Source: Muscardinus avellanarius
Taxonomy: Eukaryota; Chordata; Mammalia; Rodentia; Gliridae
DNA: 64,000 nucleotides
Reading direction: 5' to 3'
Assembly: GCA_963383645.1 (NCBI GenBank)
Contig: OY726572.1
Location: 28,030,792 to 28,094,791 of the forward strand
Part shown: positions 49,302 through 59,805 of the stretch, one piece after another
Position numbering within the stretch: the first letter of the stretch is position 1
Layout of the letters: every line of letters begins with the position of its first letter
Notes under the pieces: generated by a model
The model's database searches: none
What the model was told of the DNA's origin: nothing
The model's input: the letters and a program-made list of their open reading frames with translations, nothing else
Program-made: the position numbers and the translations under genes

Positions 49302-50584
49302 ATAGTATGTAGACAACATAACTAAATAAATTCTCTGACAATGATTGGATGAAGAAAAATTAACTATATTACACAAAATTAAATTAATATTTTAGAATTT
49401 AAAATTCCCAAAAAGAATAACTCAAAAGCATGTTGGCCAGAAGGAAACAACTTACTGAACAGCCATATGACTGTCTTTGCCTTAAGGTTTTCAACATTTT
49501 TAAGATGTAAGGAGAACAAAATATAGAGTTATCTGCAAAAGGCTCAAATATATCAAAAAAGTTACTATGATAAACACAACACTCAGATTTTCAATAGTTT
49601 CAGTAGATTACATGTTATCATTCATACTTCAATATGATACCATTTCTTCAATAGAACATTACTGACTTCAAATTATACCTCCTCTATCACTATTATAATA
49701 CTATATTATTCTGCTTTATTTTCTCTTTCGATATATTTTGTATTTTTCTTTAGATATTTTGCTTCAAAATGGTACTTGTTTATCTGTATATAATTGAGCA
49801 AACCAAAATATATTTTAGTTCTATAAGGAGACTAATTTTGTTAGTGTTGTTTGCCACTATATTCCCACATGCTGAGAGGTTCAAATAAATATTTCCTTAA
49901 GGAATGAAAGTGAATTAAAAAATAAATAAATAAACCAGAACAAATTAGTTGAAATATGTAAAATAGAAGAAGGTTGTATTGATATTCTTTCAATAGACAA
50001 GTCTTATTTGAGAACTTTATGATGAGTACAAGGAAAAATTGATATTTTTAATTGATCAGAAGCTTTAAAGGTACTGAGAGCTACTAAGATGCAAATGTAA
50101 TATGGAGCATCATGAATTAAAACTTTCTGTTTAGAATAAAGCACATAGTAGCTTTATTATGTTTTGTACTAATAGAAACTTTATGAAGAATTATATTTCA
50201 ATAAGGTCATGTAAGCTATGTTATGTTCAGAATAATAATATTAGAATCATACATCTAGAAACGATCCTGCTTAGAAAGTATTTAAAGAGATTGTTGTGTG
50301 AATCATAATACAGAGTTCAAGGCAATCATTTTTTTTACTTGAAGTTGAGAAAGGAATCCTGTAAAGGAGGCCTACAGGAAAAAAAGGAGCTCCAATTTCA
50401 GTTTAAGAACTAGGCCTAGATCTCTGACTGACTTTCAACATATATAGGAGGCATGATCAGACTCCAAATAGATTACCTAAGGACAGAATATATGAACCAA
50501 TATTTGGAATGTCAACCATGAAACAGAGTTTGAGAGACAGAAAGTAAGAGGTAGAGATAGAGTATATCTATCTATCTATCTATC

Positions 50585-50638
<54 letters not shown>

Positions 50639-51421
50639 GCAGAAGAGAGGGAGGAAATGAAGGGTTTTTTTAAGAAGTATGACAGAATCTAGAATCTTCA
50701 CAACATACCAACCTGAAGCAATATCAACAGTGAAATAATTGTTTCAGTTAGTGAACACATACTTTAAAGCATCCATGAGAACTGTGCTCAAGGACATAAA
50801 GGAAAAATCTCTTCAAAATAAATTAAAATTTAGGAAATCTCAGCAGAGACATAGGAAGTATAAAAAATAGAATTCTAGAACTAAAAAATTGTATATAGTC
50901 ACTAAAGAAGATACTGTATGATCACTAATGAACCAGATTATGCTTTCACTCCACTGTTAGGAGTTTTAGTGGCATTTTGACTCTATTTACCAGAGCATAA
51001 GAGAAATGTCCAAATTTTGCATTAGGATATTCCAAGTTTTTGAACTTGCTTATTATGTTGCACAAGCAATAATGCAAAAACAAAAAATTAATAACTGGGT
51101 ATTCATTTTTAATCATAGCATCTTACATCTCTTATACATATGCTAGATCACAGAAATTATGCTCACAGATGAATAGAATCTTTCTTTCCCTTGATAATCC
51201 TTCTTTACCAATGGGTAGCTTTAAACTCTATGCAGTTATCACTTATTTTATGTGGTTTCCTTTCATGGAGAGGAGAAAAATAGTCATATCTCAAGAAGGT
51301 GACACCCTGACTCAGACAATCTTGATTTACAGAGTAGGAGAGAACAAAGATTTCAAATACAGATCAAATCTCAATCATGAATTTGAAAAGTTGGTGCAGC
51401 AAGTACACTCTTGTGGAATAG
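49302..51421. other. Unassigned AT-rich sequence
   Basis: Apart from the compound microsatellite at 50563-50635 I recognise nothing. Confidence 0.4.
50563..50635. repeat. (TATC)n(TA)n(GA)n compound microsatellite
   Basis: Three simple repeats in direct succession: TATC (to 50586), TA (to 50608) and GA (to 50635). Confidence 0.95.
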
Positions 51422-51434
51422 AAAGAAGTAAATG

Positions 51435-52125
51435 GAAACCAGGCATGATGGCACATGCTTGTAATCCCAGCACTTGGAAGGCCGAGACAGGAGGATAGTA
51501 GGTTCACAGCCACCCTCAGGTGCCTAGTGAGACCATTTCAAAATAAAAAATAAAAAAATAGGGCTAAGCGAGGCCAGAATAGGGGCCTCCCATGAGGCAA
51601 GGCCAGTGCTGGAGCCAGCAAGGTTGGGATCAGAGTCCTCCGGGTGGCCAGGCCACTACTGGGGCCGTCAAGGGTGGGATTGGAACTAGCAATGCAGCAT
51701 GCACAGAAAAATATCACAGAAAATTAAAACCAGATGCTTCCCCTAATTAGCAATAACTAGGAAGAAAGGGGTAACAAGAGGAGGTCAAGTTATAGAAAGG
51801 GCCCTATAGTGAAGCAATTAAGGTGACCAATCAGAGGGTATGGAATGGGGTAGGATGGAACCTCTTTGAAACTCAGGAGGTACATAAACAAATGTATCAA
51901 AGATAATCACCAATCAATCATGGGATTGAAGGAGGGGGAGGGAATGGGATGGGGATTGAATGAGGGCTAATTGGATGATGTGTGCTTGTATATCCTCTCA
52001 AGTTTTGTATTCCAATGTGAGGTATGATTACAGTGCACCAATAAAAAAAAAATGGGGCTGGGGGTGTAGCTTGGAGGTAGACTATCCCTGAGTTCAATCC
52101 CCAGTACACACACACACACACACAA
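51435..52125 (+). mobile_element. B1-ID SINE split by a composite insertion
   Basis: The SINE runs from 'aaaccaggcatgatggcaca' to 'aaatagggct' (51565) and resumes with 'atggggctgggggtgtagct' at about 52052, ending in a (CA)n tail at about 52125. Its own TSD (AAAGAAGTAAATG) is at 51422-51434 and 52126-52138, so both halves are one older SINE. Confidence 0.92.
51566..52044 (+). mobile_element. Composite retroposon: GC-rich units + LTR-like body + L1 3' tail
   Basis: About 480 bp sit inside the A-rich linker of a SINE. The linker bases aaaaaaatagggct (51552-51565) recur as aaaaaaatggggct just after the insert (ending 52059), a 13/14 TSD. Part 1 (51566-51690) is GC-rich and holds two imperfect about-40-bp units offset by about 50 bp ('caaggccagtgctggagcca' and 'ccaggccactactggggccg'). 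Part 2 (51690-51920) looks like an LTR U3: a perfect NF-Y-type CCAAT box (gaCCAATCAGagg near 51826) lies about 55 bp before a TATA-like tacataaac (51881). Part 3 (51921-52044) is the L1 3' tail ending caccaataaaa. No coding frame. Confidence 0.7.
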
Positions 52126-52138
52126 AAAGAAGTAAATG

Positions 52139-52909
52139 AATAATAAGGCAAAGGAATTTTATTTGTTCATACTATTATTGTCTGTCTAGTTGCAATCAAT
52201 TATACTTTCACCAGTTTTCTGTTACTGTTCTCTCTAAAGTCAGTGCCCTTCCAATTTCTGAAAACATTACCTTGTCTGAGTCATCTATTGGATTTCATGG
52301 CATACTAGTGTTCCAGGTCTCTTTCTTTCTTAAATGTTCTTTTAATGTATCTCTTAGTGTTTCTTGCCTCCAAATGTAGGCTGTAGTCATAGATTGCTAT
52401 TTAAACTTCTGTATTTCTGGTACTATTTAGTTGTTACTCAAGAAAGATTACAATTTCTTTTTCTCATGCTCTTTCAAGTTTTCAACTGTGCTTTCTAAAT
52501 TCATGGCTCTAAAAATAAGAATCTCTAAGCTTCTTTCCTTTTCTGAGCCACAGGCTTGGATATGTAACTATCTTTCCATGAGAGTTCCATTTGATTTATT
52601 CATTTAAAAAAATTTAAAAAAATTGGTCTAAATGCATGGTGTCCCATAAAAAATGCTATGGTCATATTTTGTTCTGGTCCTCACTTAATTTTTCTTGGTC
52701 TATCAGTCATTGACTTCTTGGGCATATCCATTATTGTGTTTATTGTGTGTGTTCTGGTTCAACTGCCATCATCATAACTCTGAACCTTATTACTTAATAA
52801 CTAAATTACTCAGTGGATCACATTAGGACTTGCTGCATTCTACATACTGTTACTACTTTATGATTGCAAAGTTCATCTGTTTTCCTCTGTCAAGATTCGA
52901 TTCTCACCC
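52139..52909. other. Unassigned intergenic sequence
   Basis: Nothing recognised with confidence; it may be a decayed 5' continuation of the L2 that follows. Confidence 0.35.
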
Positions 52910-53525
52910 TTTCTATCATGATCAAAGTGACCTTTTTCAAATAAAATTCTGATCACATCATTTTTATTTGTAAAATAAAATTCTTTAATTGGTGTCTATT
53001 GATTAAAATTCTAACTTCTAACTATGGCATGAAAGCCTTCTCATGATTCATTATCGCTATTTCATATACTGCCTTTCTCCACTATGGAGCTTAAGTCCCA
53101 ACTCTATGAGAAGGCATTCCATTACCTAAATGGGTCACACTCTTTCAACTTCTGCATGTTTATCTCTTTTATTTTTTGAAATACAGCACCTCTCCACTTT
53201 GTTTTCTGTAAGGCCTCTCTATATGTGGTAAGACTCAGTTCAAGCTAGGTATTGTTTTTATTTCCCTTGTCTCTTCTTTACCTCCTTTGAGGAAGTTAAA
53301 TATTGAGGAAAATTTTCACCTTTTTTCTTAGAGAATTTTGTTCACATGATAAAACTTTGCTTTTAAATTGCATATTGCCTGAATGCATTTTTGTCTATTA
53401 CCTCCTCATCCCATAGATTGTAAATACCATTATATAGAAAATTCTTTTGCATTTTACCCCATTGCTAGCACAATATCAAATATGCATTAAGCATTCAGTT
53501 ATTAGCAGTTGAAAAAATAAATACA
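52910..53525 (+). mobile_element. L2 LINE fragment
   Basis: In order: 'aaattctgatcacatcattt', 'attctttaattggtgtctat', 'ctatggcatgaaagccttct', and near the end 'catagattgtaaataccatt' and 'ctagcacaatatcaaatatg'. These follow the L2 3' region. Confidence 0.75.
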
Positions 53526-55091
53526 TTAATAATATTTAACCAAAGTATCTATTTTACTGGATTATGATTTCTTGATGAGAACATAACATAGTTTTACTTT
53601 TCTCTATATATCTAGTTTATGATATCATGATTATGCCTCACATGTTCTAAGCTTATTGTTGAATAAACTAAAAATTATAAGTACAAATGTGGAGAGGATA
53701 ATTTGACTGAAAAATGGTAAAAGAGAAGATTAGACACAAAATCTGCAACTACCTTAAAGCATTTTTATGTTAGTCTGTATTTTTGAGATGAGAGAGAGTT
53801 ATACTGATTCAGGCATACTGATTAAGGTGAATTCACATTTTAACTCATCATAAGTATTGTAAATCTTTGCTTTAAAAGAAAACATTTTACATATTTTTCT
53901 CATAAAAAGATAGGCTTAATTATACATGAAATTATATAGCAGTGTGTACCTCAAACCTACAATTAACTAATACAGAGAGAAATGTAACTTGTAAATTGGA
54001 AGGCAGCTGAAGTGGAGAATGGTGGGGGTATACATACACAATGTTTGGTAAGACCATTTTATTTCTGGGAATGTGGCCAAATGGACCTAATGCTTTTCTC
54101 GTTTGTAAACTTACTTTTTAAAAAAATTATTAAAATATATTAAGACCATCAGACAGTTCATTAAATTTACATGTAAAATAGCAAATTTAAAATTAGGAGA
54201 CTATCAGTAGACAAAGAAATATAAAAGTAGAAGAGAATCATCTAAAAGCAGATTATTTTTTTCTAATTTGCCTTAAACAATATTGTAGGTCTTTAGACCA
54301 TAAGTGAATCAAAAACAATCAAAATATTATTTCTTCCTATTCACAATGAATGATAAGATTATCACTAAGAGTTGTATAAAAATTTCTAGTTGTCCTGTGG
54401 CCTGGGAGTCCATGCAGCCCATAGAAGCTTGACTGTCTTTTCTAGCTGTTGTCTGCCATGGGTACTTAGTGCTCATGCCCTGTTCTAGGACAGTAGTGCC
54501 TCTGCTCTGAATTAGCTGGAGAGAGTGATCACCTTTTCCCTGGACCTTGTTTTAATTATACACTTATGATCAAGGGAATTGTCATTACCAGCTAAAATGA
54601 CCAAATCATTTCTCGACATTGCCTTTTCTATTTTGAATTCATACATTTGTCTCTTTCTTTCTATATAAGTATCTTGAGATATGTATACCTTTTCCTTAGT
54701 GTCAGTCTTAAGGGGTTTGGGTTTTTCTTCTGTTTCACAGATAAAATTTGATGAGCTCCTAATACTTTCCATCTTTGACTTGGGCAAAAAATCCTCCTGG
54801 AACACTGGATCATTTTGTTTGTGTCAACTTTCTATGATACTATAATGTAAGGCAGGTTGACACTATCCCAAGTAAGAGAACAGGCTTAACACCATTGTCT
54901 TATCTACAGTAATTAGCTATGAGCCTTACTTTTGAAATCATCAATAGGCAGAAGGCAGTGAGAGCTCTTTCAGAGAGACACCCATCCTGAGAGTCAAAGA
55001 GGAACTTTGAAGACTGAAATTTTATATCATGGGAGTGTGAAGACCTTTTATTCAAAAATAAACAATAGAAATTTAGAATTCCCCTGGTACA
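53526..55091. other. Unassigned; holds one protein-like open frame
   Basis: AT-rich with no recognised repeat. The only point of note is the frame at 54512-54805 on the minus strand, listed separately. Confidence 0.4.
54512..54805 (-). other. 97-codon open frame of unknown origin
   Basis: The peptide (MFQEDFLPKSKMESIRSSSN ... KTRSREKVITLSS) is rich in K, E, S and D and has the balanced composition of a real protein, unlike the Leu/Phe/Tyr-heavy chance frames nearby. In-frame residues (DPV) precede the Met, so it may continue upstream. I do not recognise it. No clear splice acceptor or donor, promoter or poly(A) signal frames it. It could be a fragment of a retrocopy, a decayed exon, or chance. 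Confidence 0.25.
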
Positions 55092-55140
55092 GCAAAAAAA
55101 GAAAAAAGAAAAAAGAAAGAAAGAAAAAGAAAAGAAACAA
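55092..55140. repeat. Purine-rich (AAAAG)n tract
   Basis: About 48 bp of A with regular single G (aaaaaag, aaag units). Confidence 0.9.
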
Positions 55141-55525
55141 AGCCACCAAATCAAAGTGTGATAGATCCAGAATTATAACATAGTTTTATGTTGTCTGTCT
55201 CCAAAAGTCTGCTGCTTTAAGGTTTTTTTCTCATTGTCCTTCTGTCTATACATGTTTGCTTCTAGGAAGAAGTATGACTTTAGTATGGTATACTTAGCAA
55301 AGTTAAAGCTGTCAAGCATGGACAAAGTTTGTGTCTGATATCATTTTTCTTTGTAAAAAATATATATTGTATTGCCTTCTCTTTTGTCCTCCATTCTCTC
55401 TTATCTATATATTTTAGTAAAAAATAATATTTTGTATAATAAAAATATTTATAGTTGCCTGAAAAATGAAATACTATATTGCTGGTTCTTTATTTGTAAA
55501 AGGTGTGTATTTGTGTGTGTGTGCA

Positions 55526-55949
55526 TGTTGTAGTTACTTATAGACTGTCTCTTGAACAGCTCACAATTTGGTGTTTGGAGTTGATGTAATTGAGTCAGGA
55601 AGGTTGTAATCTCATCAGTAGTTAAATCCATTATAATAAGTTTATCCGGGTGGTAACCCAGCCTGGTAGTGTGGGAAGAAGTTGGTCCCTTGGGTGTGGT
55701 CTTAGGGATTGTGCTTGTGTCTCAAATCCCCTTGCTTGTGGGTTCTTTCTGCTTCTGGCCTCTCTGACATGAAAAGCAGAGCGTCTGTCCTCCCTCTCTG
55801 TTTCTTTCCACCATGCGCTGAGATCTCTAGACCCCAATGTCACATAGATCAGTACCAGAATTTTCAAGAAACTATGAGAAAACAAATCTTCCTTCCTTTA
55901 AGTTGTGTGGTGAGTCATTTTTGATTATCGTAGTGAGAATGCTGAGACA
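55526..55949 (+). mobile_element. MaLR-type solo LTR
   Basis: TGTTGTAG ... GAGACA, 424 bp, same family as 17905 and 33571. Flanking 5-mers GTGCA (55521-55525) and GTGTA (55950-55954) agree at 4 of 5. 'cgggtggtaacccagcctgg' and 'tgtggtcttagggattgtgc' are the shared blocks. The frames 55631-55924 on both strands are chance frames in this LTR. Confidence 0.8.
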
Positions 55950-55969
55950 GTGTAAGTGTGCACGTGTGT

Positions 55970-55972
<3 letters not shown>

Positions 55973-56010
<38 letters not shown>
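55973..56010. repeat. (TG)n microsatellite
   Basis: About 19 TG units just after the LTR end. Confidence 0.95.
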
Positions 56011-56012
<2 letters not shown>

Positions 56013-56063
56013 CATATGTGTGTTTGAAAGGTTTTTTGATCATGAGATTTTCAGCATGTATTT

Positions 56064-56317
56064 TATTTTTTTATTTTTATTTTTTGCAGTACTAGGGATG
56101 GAACCCAACGGCATTCTACCTCCAAGCTACACTCCCAGGCCTATAATTAATTAATTAATTGATTTGTTTGTTTGTTTGTTTATTATTCTTTACTTTGAAA
56201 CAGGGTCTCACTGAGTTGCAAAGGGCCTCACTAAGTAGCTGAAGCTATTTGCAAACGTGATCCTCCTGTCTCAGCCTCACAAATTCTGAAATTATAAGTG
56301 TATGCCATCATGCCCAG
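56064..56317 (-). mobile_element. B1-ID SINE, 12-bp TSD, expanded linker
   Basis: TSD CAGCATGTATTT at 56052-56063 and 56318-56329. The A-rich linker has grown into (TTAA)n(TTTG)n units on the plus strand (56142-56183). Standard subfamily. Confidence 0.93.
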
Positions 56318-56510
56318 CAGCATGTATTTCATAAAATTAACATAGAACAAAAATATCTACTAACGTAGATAACAAAAATATCTCTTAAGGTAAATGATAG
56401 TCTGACAGTAAATTTATTTTTTTGTATATAGCATATTTCACTTAGAAATATGCTCGTTCATATTCAGAAAAAATGATAGGAATTCCTTCCTTTATAAAAA
56501 GTTGAATAGT

Positions 56511-56691
56511 GCCGAGCATGGTGGCGCATGCTTGTAATCCCGCATGCTTGGGAGGAGGAGACAGGAGGATCGCGCAGGTTCGAAGCCAGCTGTGTTGGCT
56601 TAGGAGACCCTGTTTACAAAAAATAAAATAGGTCTGGGAGCATAGCCCGAAGGTAAAAGGGCTTCCAGGAACCCCAGTACCACCAAAAAAA
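56511..56691 (+). mobile_element. B1-ID SINE, variant subfamily, 15-bp TSD
   Basis: A perfect TSD AAAAAGTTGAATAGT at 56496-56510 and 56692-56706. It has 'ttggcttaggagaccctgtt' and 'cttccaggaaccccagtacc'. Confidence 0.95.
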
Positions 56692-56706
56692 AAAAAGTTG
56701 AATAGT

Positions 56707-59357
56707 ATTCTATTATGTAAACAGACACATTTTCTTCATCCATTCATACAATAGTGGGCACTTAGATTAATTTCTATCTTACCTACTGTGAATGATGTGA
56801 CAGTGAACATGAAAATACATATAAATACTTGGCATACAGATTTCAAGTCACTTAGATAACTACTTGAAGTAGAATTGCTGGATGATATGTTTAATTTTTT
56901 GAGGTGACTTTATGCATGATCTTATTTATATGTTGAATAAAAAATGCAAACTCATAAAAACAGAGAGGAGAATAGTGATTAACAGGCTCTGGGAGTAGGG
57001 AGAGAAAGATGTCAGCAAAGGGTACAGTGTTTCAGTTAGACAGGAAGATTAAACTTTGGGAATCTCTTTTATAGCATGATGTCTATATTTAACAATAATG
57101 CATACTTAAATTGATAAGAGAGTAGATTTGAAATCTCCACATACAAAAAAGAAGCATGTGGATTGACAAGTTAATTAACTTGATTTTATAATATATACAT
57201 ACATCAAGATAACACATGGTACATTATAAATACATAATTAATTTTTGTCAAAAAGTAAAATTATTGAAACATGTACAGTGATAGATTAGAAAATAATCAG
57301 AACTTGGTTTAAAATAAAGTGATGACCCAACATTTTTTCACAATGAAGCAGTATATTGGATCTTGGGCATAGGTTCAGGGCATACAGATACATTGAAACT
57401 GTAATATCATAAAAAGAACCAATAAAGGGAAAGTGGGAAAAAATCTCTCCAAATATGAAGCCCAGTTATAATATAAAACTTGAACTATTAGCAAAATTTT
57501 TAATAGCTATGAAAATCAAATATTGCCCTAATTATCAAGTCCAAGAAGGGTACAACCAGGGACTGGATGGAGTCTCACAGCCTATAAAAGCCAGCGCAGG
57601 CCCCTAGGGTTACATAAGTGAGAACTCAGTGAATAGTTACAGTTTTTTATACTTCCCCCAAGAGAAAACACTGGAATTTGATAGCAACTGCCTTATTATC
57701 TGTTCATGCTGAGTTAAGAATCTCAAAGAGAGGATCTGAAAGTATCCCTATGTCTTTGTTTCCTCTACCATCCATTGATGGTTTGAATACCTGTCCACAT
57801 CCCATTACAGTTAATGAAATTTCAGTGAAACTCTTTGACAGCTGTCCCATCTCCAGTCTTCTGAAGACCTGCTTCCAATTCCAAGCGGAGGTACCTTAAA
57901 TACCAACATGGTGAAGCCGGAATGGCTCTTTTCTCCACTCTCTGAGGTCTTTCACATCCTTTCTTGCAGGTAAAAGTGCATCCCTTTCTAGTTCCCAATG
58001 ATGTTTCCTTGGCCTGTAGACACTGTGCTGGCAATGCAGATGTTTTTCTACATGTATTAGAAGGCTTCAGTAATCACTGTCTTTTTGTGATTTGTTCATT
58101 TTATAAATTCCTTATAAGCTCTCAAGTAATGTAAAACAAAAATGGGAGGGATATATTTTCTCCTCACTTCTTCAAATTAATCAGTTGAACAGATGTTACC
58201 GTTCATATTTTATATGCTATCAATTTTAGGGTATTTTTTACCTCTCTACACACAGCTACTAAATTCATTGGACAAATTGAACAGGAGATTTCACATGTTT
58301 TAGTAGACAAATAATGACTTTCTACAATAAATAACCCAGGATAGGAAGGCATATTATCTTATTCTAATAAAATAGATTAATAAACCTATCCTTAGTGGTA
58401 CCTGAAGAAATTCATGGCAGACAGGAAAGCTTAGAATCAAAGTTTCTTCATTATCTGTCTTCTTACTTTACACTTGCTACTTGTTGTATTGATCCTTGTG
58501 GTTTAAAATGCTACAATTGCTTTTCATGCAGGTTTTGTCATCCTCCAGGTCTAAGTGTTTAACTATCATTTTCTACCAATCTGGAAAATATTATTGTTGG
58601 GAGATTATCAGAACGTTTAATTTTATAATTTTCTGAAAGCACAGAATTATGTTGATATAATTCATTCAGTTTAACCAATGTATACTGATATTTTGTCACA
58701 CTATTTTTTGGTCTTTCAGATATAGAGATGGCTACCCAATGATTCCCATTCTAGGCTCCACATTTGGGCTTCGATGTTAGGAAGAGTTTAGTGCTTTTTC
58801 TCTCTTTGAGATCAGACAGGAGAGCATTGGAAGTGAGAGACAGCAAGAGAAAGTGAACATAAGTTTAAAAAATTACAAGTTCAGTCTTTGGTGACTGTTT
58901 CTGTTTCAACACTCCTTCAGTCCTCTGTGCTACAAGCCTGAGGTCCTTTCCCCTCTTCTTTCAGAGACCCCTGTCTGGGATCTGGGCCATAAGCCATGCA
59001 GAACCAACTGGGGTAGAAATGCTCTTAAGAACTGTGTGTTAAATTGGAGCCATAACCAAATATTTTGGGGAGTTATTCAGTTAAAATTACACTGCTATAG
59101 CACTTAAGACTTCAGTAAGCAATGAATCGCCAAGAAATACATCAAATATTTACTAGTACTCAAGCTTCTTTCAGTGTGGAAACTTATTTTTATGGAAATG
59201 TCTTTTAGAATCATTGTATATGAAAATAAATTTGGGGATGCAATATGACAAGGAATAAAATATTAATAATGGCTGACTATAATATAAATATCTAGTAACA
59301 TTTTCATTTCAAGGTTGATGTAGACATGACTTTTCTCTTTATAGATTACTTCAGATA
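56707..59357. other. Unassigned; start may be old L1 antisense
   Basis: 'agtattctattatgtaaaca' to about 56900 ('agaattgctggatgatatg') resembles the antisense L1 ORF2 3' region. From about 56920 to 59357 nothing is recognised. Confidence 0.4.
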
Positions 59358-59370
59358 AAATTTTAGTTAT

Positions 59371-59589
59371 ATGTTTTTTTTTTTGTTTTGGTACTGGGGA
59401 TGGAACCCAAGGGTATTCTACCTCCAAACTACAATCTCAGCCCTAATTTTTATTCTTTATTTTTTGAAACAAGGTCTCACTGATTTGCAAAGGACCTCAC
59501 TAAGTAGCTGAGACTGTCCACTAACCATGATCCTCCTGTTTCAGCCTCCCAAATGCTGAGATTACAAGCATGCTTCACCGTGCCTGGCT
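59371..59589 (-). mobile_element. B1-ID SINE, TSD with one-base gap
   Basis: aaattttagttat (59358-59370) and aaatttagttat (59590-59601) flank a standard-subfamily SINE. Confidence 0.92.
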
Positions 59590-59714
59590 AAATTTAGTTA
59601 TTTTTAACTCCCCAAACTTTAATATCTCTGTGAATTGACATACATGAGAAAAATATTTCCATGGGTACATAAGTGTGCTTGGAATCCAGTGTTTAAAATT
59701 TCAATTTCAGGACT

Positions 59715-59805
59715 GTTCATAAGTATCTTATAATCTCAGAGAGACATTTTACATCCCTGGGCCTTTGTTTCCTCAGCTGTAAAATGAATGATCTAGACCA
59801 TGTAC
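59715..59805 (+). mobile_element. MIR SINE
   Basis: 'cctgggcctttgtttcctca' followed by 'gctgtaaaatgaatgatcta' is the conserved MIR 3' half. Confidence 0.8.
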
